Part shown: piece after piece, positions 53,827 to 63,462 of the stretch
Numbering within the stretch: position 1 is the stretch's first letter
Layout of the letters: each line of letters opens with the position of its first letter
Assembly: GCF_947250775.1 (NCBI RefSeq)
Contig: NZ_OX366349.1
Location: 1,364,001 to 1,428,000 of the forward strand
DNA length: 64,000 nt
From: Wolbachia endosymbiont (group A) of Rhinocyllus conicus
Lineage (GTDB): Bacteria > Pseudomonadota > Alphaproteobacteria > Rickettsiales > Anaplasmataceae
Direction of reading: 5' to 3'
The notes under the pieces: generated by a model
What the model was told of the DNA's origin: nothing
Seen by the model: only the letters and a program-made list of their open reading frames with translations
Database searches by the model: none
Translations under genes and position numbers: made by a program

Positions 53827-55613
53827 ATGAAAAATCATCAACGTTTACAAACTTTACGTTCAATTGTATTTATTGTGGGAATATTCCTATTGTTATTTAG
53901 CTTAGCAATGCTTATTCCTGCTATTACTAATAAATGTCTCAGCTACGAATGGAAAAATTTTCTCGCTGGATTCATAATTACCTGCACATCTGGCGTAATT
54001 TTTATTTTACTCGGTAAATTAAATGGCATGCCGGCAATTTTTGCAATTACTAGTTGCACCTGGATTGCCTTGTCTTTGTTTGCAGCTATTCCTTTCTATT
54101 TTGACAATCTGAGCTATGTTGATGCATTATTTGAAACGATATCTGGCATCACAACCACAGGGGCAACTATATTTAATGATATTGAAAAACAATCTCCAGG
54201 AATACTGCTATGGAGAGCAATGCTACATGGCATGGGGGGTTTTGGTGTAATCACTTTAGGAATTGCAGTTTTTCCTATGTTTAAGATTCTCAGCCTAAAT
54301 AATTTACTTTATTCTGAATATTCAGATGCTACAAAAAGGAAGTTGCCGAACACGCGAAGCGTAGTAATTCATATTACAGCAATATATTATGGCCTAATTT
54401 TGTTATGTATATTTTCCTATTATCTGGCTGGTATGCCACTATTTGACGCAATATGTCACGGAATGTCCGCTGTATCAACTGGTGGATTTGCTAACTATAA
54501 TGATTCTATAGGGCACTACAATAACCCTATGTTAGAAGTCATAACGATCATTTTTATGATTTTGGGTTCTCTGCCTTTTTTTAGCTATTTAAAAATCATA
54601 AGACGGTTAGACATTTGCTATGATGAACAGGTCTCTTACTTTGTTAAGATAGCTATTGTTTCATCTTTATTTGCTTGTTTTTGGTTGTATCAAAATGTTG
54701 ATTTAGGAGTGTCATTATCATTTAGATACAGCACGTTTACCATCACCTCTTTAATTACGTCAACTGGTTATGCAATCTGTAATCATATAGATTGGAGCTT
54801 CATTTCAGTCTTAGCTTTTTTTCTAACCTTTGTTGGTGGATGTAGTGGTTCTTCAAGTGGTGGCATCAAAATCTTTCGTTTGATCATTTTTCTAAAGTCT
54901 ATAGGAAATCACTTTCGCCTTTTATTAAACCCAGGTGCAGGTAATAGGGTAAAATTCAACGGAAAAACCCTGGAGAATGATGAAGTTCACTCTGTCTTTA
55001 TATTTTTTGCAATTTTCATGTTAACGTTTACCATTTCATCAATAGTGATGTCTTACTTAAGCAATGCAGACTTTATAACTAGCATCAGCTCAGTCTCTGC
55101 AACGCTTACAAATTCTGGCCGGCTTTGTTGCATCGCTACTTATGAAAGGCTAACTATAGCTAGGATTATAAGCAACCTATTGAAAATCTTGTTTTTTTGC
55201 AATCAATCTGATCAAATTTAAGAATAGTAATTTATTATTTATATTAATAAACTTAATTCTATTGAAAATAGCTAAAGCATTGAAATTCTTGAATTTTAGC
55301 CGGATTAGTGAGTGGTAGTGAAATTTCTTTTACTCAAATTTAGGTATTCACTGACCGTTCTTGTTATAAATACCAGAATAATAAGCTACTGATATTCTCC
55401 ATCTTTTTTATCTTTAATCCATCATAGCTAGCGATGCAACAAAGCCATTCTGGCCCGGGATTTAGTAATTTAATAGGCCCTTCAGGTAACTATTCTTCTT
55501 TCAGTAATGAAGTAAAATTATTTTTGTCGTTTTTGATGCTGCTTGGTAGACTTGAAATATTGCCAATCTATTTTTGTATAGGTAATTTATTCTTATTTAA
55601 TAGAAAGAAATAG
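53827..55613 (+). pseudogene. trkH: Trk-type K+ transporter TrkH interrupted by a MITE
   Basis: Residues 1 to ~436 carry the first three K+-channel-like pore loops (ISGITTTGATIF, MSAVSTGGFANY, TSTGYAICN) and most membrane helices. The MITE sits at the fourth loop, within TNSG|PGF. Removing the MITE and one ATTCTGGCC copy restores TNSGPGFSNLIGPSG and a further ~45 residues to the TAG at 55613. As it stands the protein ends in MITE-encoded residues at 55221 and lacks the last filter and helix, so uptake is probably lost. Confidence 0.92.
55121..55446 (-). mobile_element. 326-bp MITE, copy 5 (inverted)
   Basis: It is the reverse orientation of the other four copies. The target duplication ATTCTGGCC is at 55112-55120 and 55447-55455. 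It interrupts trkH. Confidence 0.95.
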
Positions 55614-55777
55614 TTGGTAAAGTTGTGAAACTTGATATTATAGCTAAACTGACTTACGACAATTTGAAAAACCGTCATTCCGCTACTTGTTAGCAGAATC
55701 TATACCGCGAATAAATCTACAGATGTACGAACATTGTCTATCAGGAGGGTGTCATCCCAGTGCCCAGACACTGGGAT

Positions 55778-56864
55778 GGCTTTGTTGCATAGCAACCGAA
55801 AAAATCTGGTGGCTACTGACAAAATTCATTATAAATAACCATTTAACTGTTGAAGAAAAAATATGCCACAGAAAATGAAAGTCAGTAACCAAAACGAATA
55901 TAACAAATTCCTTGAAAAAAGGGGAAATATTTTTCGTTACATCGATGAAGCTATCGAAAATTGGTATGAAAATAGTCCAAAAATGCAGGGCGGCAACTAT
56001 ATTTACAGTGATAAAGTCGTAATTTTGGTGCATATAATTGTCAATCTTTTTAGAATTGGGTTAAGACAAACGGTGGGGTTTATAAAAGGATATCTGCAAC
56101 AAATAGGAAAAAATTTGGCAGTTATCAGCTATTCACAAGCATCAAGAAGGTTTAAAAAACTTAATATTAAGATAAATGATTGCAGGGTTGATAAAAGCAA
56201 CATGGAAAATATTGAAATTATCATAGATAGCACAAGTATCAGCATTTACAGTAACACTCCTGGCCACAGTAAGGAAAACAGTGCAGATAGAAAGTACCGA
56301 AGCTACGAGCAAGTAAGAAAGTTACATGTTATGTTAAGTGTGAATAGTAAAAAAGCTATAGCTGCAAGATACAGTAATGGCGTCTACTCTGACCACTATG
56401 GAGCTTGCGATTTGCTTGAAGAAGTTAATTTTCAGCACAAAATAAAAGCATTATATGCAGATAGGGCATACGATAGGCACAAACTTTATAAATTGTGTAA
56501 GAAATACGATATAAAGACAAAAGTTCTACCAAAAAAGGATGCAGCAGAACATTCAAAAATAGATTATATGTCTGACAGGAATGCTGCTATTAGGTTAATA
56601 AAATTATATGGACAAGATGGTGTAAAAGAGTGGAAAAAGGAAGCAATTTATGGAAAGAGATCTTACATAGAAGGATTTTTCTCAAGGTTGAAGCAAGTAT
56701 TTGGATTTAGCTTTAGGAATAAATCTGAAGTAAATCGTGAAAAAGAATTACTAATTAAGTGCTATTTGCTCAACAAATTCACTGATATTGGTATGGCTAA
56801 ATTTGAAATCATTACATAAATTTGTCGTAAACCATCACTGCTTAAGGTGCTATGCAACAAAGCC
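55778..56864 (+). mobile_element. IS5-family insertion sequence (IS903-like), copy 3, 1087 bp
   Basis: It is diverged from copies 1 and 2 but has the same layout. Termini are GGCTTTGTTGCATAGC on the left and GCTATGCAACAAAGCC on the right. The 9-bp target duplication CACTGGGAT is at 55769-55777 and 56865-56873. Confidence 0.94.
55863..56819 (+). CDS. IS5-family transposase, copy 3
   Basis: 318 residues, about 85% identical by eye to the other two. The catalytic positions are kept: Asp in IIDSTSI, Asp in LYADRAYD, and Glu in RSYIEGFFSRLKQ. The frame is intact. It may be a separate subfamily that entered independently, since its end bases (GCATAGC) differ slightly from the MITE ends (GCATCGC). 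Confidence 0.92.
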   Translation: MPQKMKVSNQNEYNKFLEKRGNIFRYIDEAIENWYENSPKMQGGNYIYSDKVVILVHIIVNLFRIGLRQTVGFIKGYLQQIGKNLAVISYSQASRRFKKLNIKINDCRVDKSNMENIEIIIDSTSISIYSNTPGHSKENSADRKYRSYEQVRKLHVMLSVNSKKAIAARYSNGVYSDHYGACDLLEEVNFQHKIKALYADRAYDRHKLYKLCKKYDIKTKVLPKKDAAEHSKIDYMSDRNAAIRLIKLYGQDGVKEWKKEAIYGKRSYIEGFFSRLKQVFGFSFRNKSEVNREKELLIKCYLLNKFTDIGMAKFEIIT

Positions 56865-57062
56865 CACTGGGATCCAGGAATTTTATTAAGTTGGTAAGCA
56901 TAAAAGTAGCCATTTTATGTAAAAATACAACATTTTGATGATTATGAAAAGGCTAGATTCCAGTGTCAAGCACTGGAATGACACCATTCGCTGTACAGTT
57001 TACCTTTAAAAATGAATGTTCGTACAGCTATGGAATAAATCGCGGTATAGCTATAGATAGTA

Positions 57063-58433
57063 TCAGCTGTTTAATAAAAAGATCGTAGCTAAACCAAGAA
57101 ACATAAGAGCTGAGAGAATATCAGTTGTTGCCGATGTTAGGATTGAAGAAGAAACTGCAGGGTCAGACTTTAAACGGTGAAGCATTATAGGAATGAAAGT
57201 TCCGATGAACGTTGCAATAATTGACATCATAATCATGGAGACCACAAAAATCATCTCCACTTTGAAATTGTGAAATCTTATTGCTAATACTACGAGTGAA
57301 ATGGTAGATAAAATTACCCCGTTTATAAGACCTATTAAAAATTCTTTCATCAGTACTCTTTTTGCATTTTGCTCAGTTAGATATTTTGTTGCGATTGCCC
57401 GGATGGTTAGCGTTACTGTTTGGGATCCTGCATTTCCGCTCATTGATGCAATTATCGGCATGATTATTGGCAGTACTATAAAACTTTTTATTACATCATC
57501 GAAAAAGCCAACTACTATGGAACACATTGTTGCAGCTAAGAGGTTAAACAGTAACCAAGGTAGCCTTTTAATTATAGTTTTATGTATAGGGGCATTTATA
57601 TCGGCTTTAGAAGATACACCGCTTATTTTGAGTACATCCTCTTCTGTTTCTTGTTGAACAACTTTTATCACATCTTCAATTAAGATCACACCAATAATTT
57701 TACCATTCTTATTTACTACCGGAGCCGATAATAGAGAGTAATCTTTAAATATTCTTGCTACTTCCTCTTGGTCTACTCCAGTTTTAATGATTTTTATGTC
57801 ATGATCCATTATCTCTTTTATTATTGTGTCTCCTGAGTGAGATATTACCTTATTTAAATTAACACTGCCTATAGGCTCTAATTTTGAGTTGATAATGAAT
57901 ATCTGGTGAAATCTTTCTGGTATTTTTTTATAGTTGCGCAAGAATTCCATTAGCTGATTTATCGTCCAATAATATGGAGCTATAACCATATTTTTATGTA
58001 TCAACCTTCCTGCACTTTCTTCTGGGTATGATAACAACTCCTCTACTAATTTTTGAGTTGCATTGGGTAAGTAGTTAAGTATGTTTTCTATAGACTTTCT
58101 ATCCAAATCTTTCACTATGGTTACTATATCTTCTACATCAAGGAGCATTAGTAACTTTGCTGTATTTTCTATTCCCAATGTTTCTATGATCTCTCTTTGT
58201 AAATCTGGCACTACATGCACTAGGGCATCACTTAACAAATGTTGATCGAGGATATTAACTAATTTCTCCCTGTGATCACTGATTGAAGTAGATAAAAAAT
58301 AAGCTAACTGAACGCTATCTATCGTTTTTACAATATTACAAACATTTTCTAGCTCCTCGTTATCAAGTGACTCTATTAAGTCATCAATAGCCTTTTTGTC
58401 TAAACCATAATGAGAACTTATTTTAATATTCAT
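57063..58433 (-). CDS. mgtE: Magnesium transporter MgtE
   Basis: 456 residues with the standard layout. The N domain (LIESLDNEELENVCNIVKTID, LLSYPEESAGRLIHKNMV) is followed by paired CBS domains (about 135-260) and five C-terminal membrane helices with ASMSGNAGSQTVTLTIRAIA and LIGLINGVILS, and PIMLHRLKSDPAVSSS supplying the Asp-Pro-Ala pore motif. It imports Mg2+ and is gated by Mg2+ binding to the cytoplasmic domains. It diverges from the prfB leader region. Confidence 0.95.
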   Translation of the reverse strand: MNIKISSHYGLDKKAIDDLIESLDNEELENVCNIVKTIDSVQLAYFLSTSISDHREKLVNILDQHLLSDALVHVVPDLQREIIETLGIENTAKLLMLLDVEDIVTIVKDLDRKSIENILNYLPNATQKLVEELLSYPEESAGRLIHKNMVIAPYYWTINQLMEFLRNYKKIPERFHQIFIINSKLEPIGSVNLNKVISHSGDTIIKEIMDHDIKIIKTGVDQEEVARIFKDYSLLSAPVVNKNGKIIGVILIEDVIKVVQQETEEDVLKISGVSSKADINAPIHKTIIKRLPWLLFNLLAATMCSIVVGFFDDVIKSFIVLPIIMPIIASMSGNAGSQTVTLTIRAIATKYLTEQNAKRVLMKEFLIGLINGVILSTISLVVLAIRFHNFKVEMIFVVSMIMMSIIATFIGTFIPIMLHRLKSDPAVSSSILTSATTDILSALMFLGLATIFLLNS

Positions 58434-58519
58434 TACTTTACCTTATTTTTTAATAAATATACACACTTGATTTCCTTAAACATTAAAGTATAATGAAATT
58501 ATTTTGAATTAACTATCAT

Positions 58520-58588
58520 ATGGTTAAATTTCTATTTTGTTTGCTGTTATTGTTAGTAATAGTAAATATATTAAAATCTAAAGTATAA
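58520..58588 (+). CDS. Tiny hydrophobic leader ORF before prfB
   Basis: A 22-codon ORF starting at an ATG, Leu/Val-rich (LFCLLLLLVIVNILK) with a Lys near each end, so a single membrane-spanning peptide is possible. Its TAA shares one base with the prfB ATG (TAATG), which suggests translational coupling. There is no clear Shine-Dalgarno. It could also be chance in AT-rich DNA. Confidence 0.4.
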   Translation: MVKFLFCLLLLLVIVNILKSKV

Positions 58589-59692
58589 TGAAAACTTATT
58601 CAGAAATTTTCGAATACTTTCAAGGCTTAAATAAAAGTATTTCTCTTATCAGGAGGTGTCTTTGACATAGAAAAATTAAAGTTGCGTCTTGAAGAGCTGG
58701 ATTCCCAAGCGTCGAATGATAATCTGTGGCAAGACAATCAAAAGGCACAAGAAATTTTAAAAGAACGTTCTAAAATTAAGCATGACGTAGAGTTGTTTTT
58801 AAAGTTGGAAAGCGATTACAACGATGCCATTAGCTTAATGAAGTCTGCTATTGATGAGAATGATGAAGAATTTTTCTCTGAAGTTGAAAGTGAATTAGCT
58901 AAGCTAGAGAAATTAATCAAACTTAAAGAGACAGAATCCTTATTTACTGGTGAAGCAGATAACAATAACTGCTTTTTAGAAATCCACTCAGGAGCTGGTG
59001 GAACAGAGAGCAATGATTGGGCTGAAATGCTGATGCGCATGTATGTAAGATGGGCAGAAATTTATCACAACTTTAAAGTTGAAGTTGTAGAAAAATTAGA
59101 AGGAGAGTCGGTTGGTATAAAGTCTGCAATGATAAAAATCGTTGGAGAAAAAGCTTATGGGTGGGCAAAAAGTGAAAGTGGAATTCACAGGCTGGTTAGA
59201 ATATCGCCGTTTGATGCAAATGGTAAACGTCATACCAGTTTTGCAAGTGTAGGAGTAACTCCAGTGATAGAAGATTCAATTGATATTGCTGTGGATGAAA
59301 AGGATCTGAAAATCGACACCTACCGTGCTTCCGGAGCAGGCGGTCAGCATGTGAACAAGACTGAAAGTGCGGTACGCATTACGCATATTCCAACTGGTGT
59401 TGTAGTTCAATGCCAAAATGGTCGTTCTCAACACAGAAATAAGGATGAGGCGTTAAAATTACTTAAAGGACGTTTGTACCAAATTGAACTGGAAAAAAAA
59501 GAACAAAAGATGGCTGAAGAGTATGGTAAAAAATGCGATATAGGCTGGGGTAATCAGATCAGATCGTACGTTATGCATCCATATCAAATGGTGAAGGATT
59601 TAAGAACTGGACATGAAGTGGGTAATATAAATTCTGTTTTTGATGGTAATATAGATTGTTTCATAGTTAGTGTGCTTACTAAGCAAAATTAG
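58588..59692 (+). CDS. prfB: Peptide chain release factor 2, with programmed +1 frameshift
   Basis: The first 25 codons start at 58588 and end at an in-frame UGA (58663-58665). AGGAGG at 58651-58656 and the CTTTGAC slippery site (58660-58666) match the prfB frameshift signal; after the shift the frame continues DIEKLKLRLEELDS to 59692. Domain motifs are intact: SPF stop-recognition in RISPFDANGKRH and GGQ in ASGAGGQHVNKTESAVR. RF2 reads UAA and UGA, and low RF2 favours frameshifting, giving autoregulation. Confidence 0.96.
58651..58666 (+). promoter_or_regulatory. prfB frameshift signal
   Basis: AGGAGG, a 3-base spacer, then CTT TGA C. The Shine-Dalgarno-like element and the CUU-UGA slippery codon pair are spaced as in the known bacterial prfB site. 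Confidence 0.93.
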
Positions 59693-59756
59693 GTAGGGTT
59701 AACTTTCTTGTCATAATATATGATAATTAAAATATTGTTAAAGTAGGAGTAAAGTT

Positions 59757-61022
59757 ATGACAATGAGCAATGATAAGTGGAAAAGAATATTAAGTACAGT
59801 TAATGAAGAAGGGAATTTAAGTAAGGACAATGTAATTGAGAAAATTAGAGAGAAATTGTCACGAGATTCAGATGAATATACTCAGTTGAGCGAAACTGGT
59901 TTTGATGCGAGTCTCACCTGCTTAAATATAGAGTATACTAGTAGTTGCATAGAACCTGGATTTTTTGGCTTACCATCCATACGTAACCAAGTGGAAATCC
60001 ATCATAGAACATTATTTATTTTAGCTGCTATTACTGGTCATGTGAAGATAGTAGAAGCTCTAATAGAAAGAGGGATAGACATTAATACAGTAGATAAAGA
60101 TGGTTTGACTCCTTTACACGAGGCTGCTGGTAGTGGTCATGTGGAAGTGGTTAATGCTCTAATAAAAAAAGGAGCAAATGTTAAAGCGGTAGATAAGTAT
60201 GGGAATACTCCTCTACATTTGGCCGCTTCACATTATAGCGATGAAGGAATTGTAAAAGCTCTAATAGAAAACGGGGCAGATGTTAATGCAAAAAATCAAG
60301 ATAGATGTACTCCTTTACATTATGCTGCTTTGAGTAGCAATAATAAGGAGATAGTAGAAATTCTAGTAAAGGAAGGAGCAGATGTTAACGCATCATTAGA
60401 TGAATCTATGATCACTCCTCTACATATGGCTGCTAGAGGACATAATGCTAATTAAGAAGTTGTACAGGCTCTAATAGAAAAAGGAGCAAATGTTAAAGCG
60501 GTAAGTAAAGATGGTTTGACTCCTTTACACATAGCTGCTTCATGTGGCTTGAGTGGAGAGATTGTGAAAACCCTGATAAAGGGGAAGGCGAATATTGATG
60601 CGGTAGATAAATGTGGAAGGACTCCCTTACACTTTGCTACAGATTGCTTCAGCAGCACAAATATTGAGATTCTAATAGAAAACGGAGCAGACTACTCATT
60701 AAAGAATAAAAATGGTAAAGCCCCAATGGATCTTGACAAAAGCGGATATATAAAACAGTTTTTGGAAAAGAAGGCAATTAAAAACGGTATTATTGCCGGC
60801 TGTGCAACTGCGGCACTCAGTACTGCTATAGCAGTGGCACTTTTTGCAACCGGGACAGTTGCAGTTGAATTGATGTCCGTAATGATAGCAGCAGCTATCA
60901 TTACAGCAGCGGCACTAGCAGTTGGTGGTATTACATATAGCATATTAAAACCTAGTACTAAAATGGACGAAACGAAAGAAGCGCAAAACGTAAATGGGAA
61001 TGCGCAGGAAGTATTTCCTTAA
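59757..61022 (+). pseudogene. Ankyrin-repeat gene with C-terminal membrane hairpin, broken by one stop codon
   Basis: The frame from 59757 ends at TAA (60453-60455) after CHMAARGHNAN-type sequence and continues in the same frame with EVVQALIEKGANVKAV to 61022. So a 421-residue protein is split by a single nonsense codon. It has an N-terminal region like that of the RelE fusion (EKIREKLSRDSDEYTQLSET), about 8-9 ankyrin repeats, and a hydrophobic hairpin near the end (GIIAGCATAALSTAIAVALF, MIAAAIITAAALAVGGITYS). Two proteins might still be made if the second part reinitiates at 60516. Confidence 0.85.
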
Positions 61023-61045
61023 TATAATTCCAATTGTGGGATCTC

Positions 61046-61390
61046 TTATTCCATTTTATCAACAGTTTGTTTTGCAGTATCAAACAATTTTAATCCTATA
61101 ATCCCGAATGTAACTAAAATAAAGCATATTACTTCGAATAAATTAACTGGTTCATTAAATAGGTAAACTCCAAGTATCGAAGCTCCTATAGCACCTACTC
61201 CAGTCCAAATTGCATAGCATACTCCGATAGGTATAGAACGTATAGCGAGCGAAAGTAAATACGTACTAAGAGCCATGGAGAGTATGCTAATTATTGATGG
61301 TACGAGATGAGTAAATCCACAACTATGCTTAAGTGTTATGACCCAGAACACTTCAATTAGTGACGATAAGAGTAAATATACCCAATTCAT
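61046..61390 (-). CDS. Small multidrug resistance (SMR) protein, first of a pair
   Basis: 114 residues and four membrane helices. The membrane Glu13 (SSLIEVFWVITLK) corresponds to EmrE Glu14, and Trp62 lies in CYAIWTGVGAIGAS. SMR proteins exchange protons for cationic compounds or guanidinium. It follows the other SMR gene by 16 bases on the same strand, so the two may form an antiparallel heterodimer. Confidence 0.92.
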   Translation of the reverse strand: MNWVYLLLSSLIEVFWVITLKHSCGFTHLVPSIISILSMALSTYLLSLAIRSIPIGVCYAIWTGVGAIGASILGVYLFNEPVNLFEVICFILVTFGIIGLKLFDTAKQTVDKME

Positions 61391-61406
61391 GCATAAATTT
61401 TTAGGT

Positions 61407-61721
61407 TTAAATAGAGAGCTTTAGCCCTATGGTTCCTATTACAATTAAAATGATACATAAAACTTGAGATAAATTAATATTCTCTGTGAAAGCGGTTGCA
61501 CCAATTATAGTTATTCCAATTGTGCATATTCCAGAGGAAACTGCATAGCATACTCTAATAGGTAGAAAGCATGCTGCAAGAGATAAAAAGTAAATGCTAA
61601 TGATCATAATTACCAATGTTGCAATCGAAGGCACAACTTTAGTAAAACTGTTACTAAACTTTAACGTTACAGCCCACAGTATCTCTAGGATACTAGACAG
61701 CAACAAATATAACCAGCACAT
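61407..61721 (-). CDS. Small multidrug resistance (SMR) protein, second of a pair
   Basis: 104 residues, four membrane helices, clearly homologous to the neighbour. Glu13 is kept (SSILEILWAVTLK). The conserved Trp at 62 is Ser here (CYAVSSGICTIG), which would change the substrate pocket. Paired SMR genes of unequal sequence often act only together. It is the upstream gene of the pair. Confidence 0.9.
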   Translation of the reverse strand: MCWLYLLLSSILEILWAVTLKFSNSFTKVVPSIATLVIMIISIYFLSLAACFLPIRVCYAVSSGICTIGITIIGATAFTENINLSQVLCIILIVIGTIGLKLSI

Positions 61722-61829
61722 TTTCGTAACATTTCAATCTTGTATTGTAACAGAAATTGTTAGTTAAAACTACACTAAAGTGCAATAGATCTCTCTTTCG
61801 AAATTGCTTTGAAAGCCAATATATTAAAC

Positions 61830-62936
61830 TTAAAATAACATTCTAAAAAACTTTTCTACGAAATTCAATTCCTGTACGTCATTTGCTGCATAAAGAGGTG
61901 TAGTTTGTTGCTCAATACCTGGTATTTCTACAAAAACTTTGCCCACTTCTTGACCTTTTTTAATGGGTGCAGGTATCATATCTTTATATTCAATACGCAC
62001 CTTAATTTGGTCATGCAATTTGCGGTTGTAAGTTATGGTAACATCGTTTGCAACTGTAATAGGCACTTTTTTATCTTTTCCATAGAGAACATTTACTTCC
62101 TCAACTACACTGTCTTTAGCAAATATTTTCTTAGTATTAAAATGTTTTAAGGAGTATTGTATCAGTCTTTTTGCTTCTTCTATTCGCTCTTTCTCAGTGT
62201 TTAAACCATTTACGACAGCAAAAATTCTCCTATCATTTCGTTTTGCAGATGCTACAATGCCATAACCACCAGCATTTGTATAACCGGTTTTTAAACCGTC
62301 AACCCCAATGTCGTGAAAAAGTAGAAGATTTTTATTCTTTTGTGCAATTTCGTTATATGTCAAATATTGTTCAGAAAATAAATCGTAATATTCAGGAAAA
62401 TCAGTGAAAATCCTTTTTGCCAGCATTACCAAGTCTTTTGCGCTCATAAAATGATCTCCATCTGGCCACCCGCTTGAGTTGACAAAATGACTGTCATTCA
62501 GGTTCAAATTTTGTGCAACCTCATTCATTTCAGCCACAAAATTCTCTTCTGATCCTGCAATACCCTCGGCTAGTGTTATGCAGGCATCATTACCTGAGAC
62601 TATTGTAATTCCTTCGAGTAATTCCCTCACCGTAACGGATTGACCTTCTTTCAAAAACATAGAAGAGCCTTTTCTTTCCCACGCTTTTCTGCTTACTCGA
62701 AATTTATCCTCCATATTTATTATTCCAGCTTTTAGATAATCGAAGGCTATATATAAAGTCATTAACTTGCTCATTGAAGATGGGGCCATTTTTTCATCGG
62801 AATTATGGTCAAAAATGAACGAGTCTGAAGCTAAATCTAAGACTACTGCTTGCTTTGCTTTGGTTCTAAACTGGTATGAGTATGAAGAAAAAGGAAGTAT
62901 AAAAACTAATAGCAAAATTACCAATCTGCTTAACAT
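61830..62936 (-). CDS. D-alanyl-D-alanine carboxypeptidase (penicillin-binding protein, S11 family)
   Basis: 368 residues from the ATG at 62936, which gives a clean signal peptide (LSRLVILLLVFILPFSSYSY); a GTG at 62963 would add 9 residues. The active-site motifs are complete: SMSK (SxxK) at about 54-57, SGN in TIVSGNDA, and KTG in GLKTGYT. The C-terminal beta domain follows. The enzyme trims the terminal D-Ala from pentapeptides in the periplasm, which fits a minimal lipid II pathway with FtsW. Confidence 0.94.
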   Translation of the reverse strand: MLSRLVILLLVFILPFSSYSYQFRTKAKQAVVLDLASDSFIFDHNSDEKMAPSSMSKLMTLYIAFDYLKAGIINMEDKFRVSRKAWERKGSSMFLKEGQSVTVRELLEGITIVSGNDACITLAEGIAGSEENFVAEMNEVAQNLNLNDSHFVNSSGWPDGDHFMSAKDLVMLAKRIFTDFPEYYDLFSEQYLTYNEIAQKNKNLLLFHDIGVDGLKTGYTNAGGYGIVASAKRNDRRIFAVVNGLNTEKERIEEAKRLIQYSLKHFNTKKIFAKDSVVEEVNVLYGKDKKVPITVANDVTITYNRKLHDQIKVRIEYKDMIPAPIKKGQEVGKVFVEIPGIEQQTTPLYAANDVQELNFVEKFFRMLF

Positions 62937-63019
62937 ATCTATAATTTTAAATTTACAGTGCACTAATTAATAGTATAATTTTACAGGGGCATTTCAATAG
63001 ATCTCTTGCATAAAACTTG

Positions 63020-63441
63020 CTTGACAAACTCCGCCAGCCCCCTTATCATGAAACTCAAGGTATTCAGTTATCTTCATCTGTGCAGATTAAACAGCAAGAA
63101 AACAACGTAGTTGGCGTCTTATTTTTAATTTTTTGCACTATGTGCACCTTATGTCTTCACAACATTTCTGGGTTTTTACCTATATAAGCTGAAACGCGCT
63201 TATAAGTCGTTTAAGACAGTATAGTACGCCAATTTGCAGGATTAGAGAGTGACAACTAGCTAACACGGTGTTTCTTTTGCCTTTTTTTCTGCTTAGTAAA
63301 TTTCTTAAACATTTAAACTAAGGTGAGTTGCATTTAAAAGCAGCTAAATTGCAGTGTTTAAGACTTAAAAAACGCCAATACTGAAAGTAGACAATGACTA
63401 GGGCTTCTTTTGCCTTTTTTTTCGTTTGGTAAATTTCTTAA
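63020..63441 (+). ncRNA. ~420-bp conserved repeat with promoter, candidate RNA gene, copy 2
   Basis: The same element as at 39575. TTGACA (63021-63026) and TATCAT (63044-63049) are 17 bases apart. A TATAAGC/GCTTATA hairpin at about 63182-63203 is perfect here but weaker in copy 1. The first 32 bases are identical to the block at the end of the prophage recombinase. RNA status is inferred from promoter and conservation; no expression evidence exists here. Confidence 0.5.
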
Positions 63442-63462
63442 ATATTTATGGCTAAACGACAA

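Noticed and set aside
55614..55690. GTG-started frame after trkH (KLDIIAKLTYDNLKN)
   Set aside because: Only ~18 codons before running into a palindromic repeat; could be the remnant of a downstream gene but too short to support.
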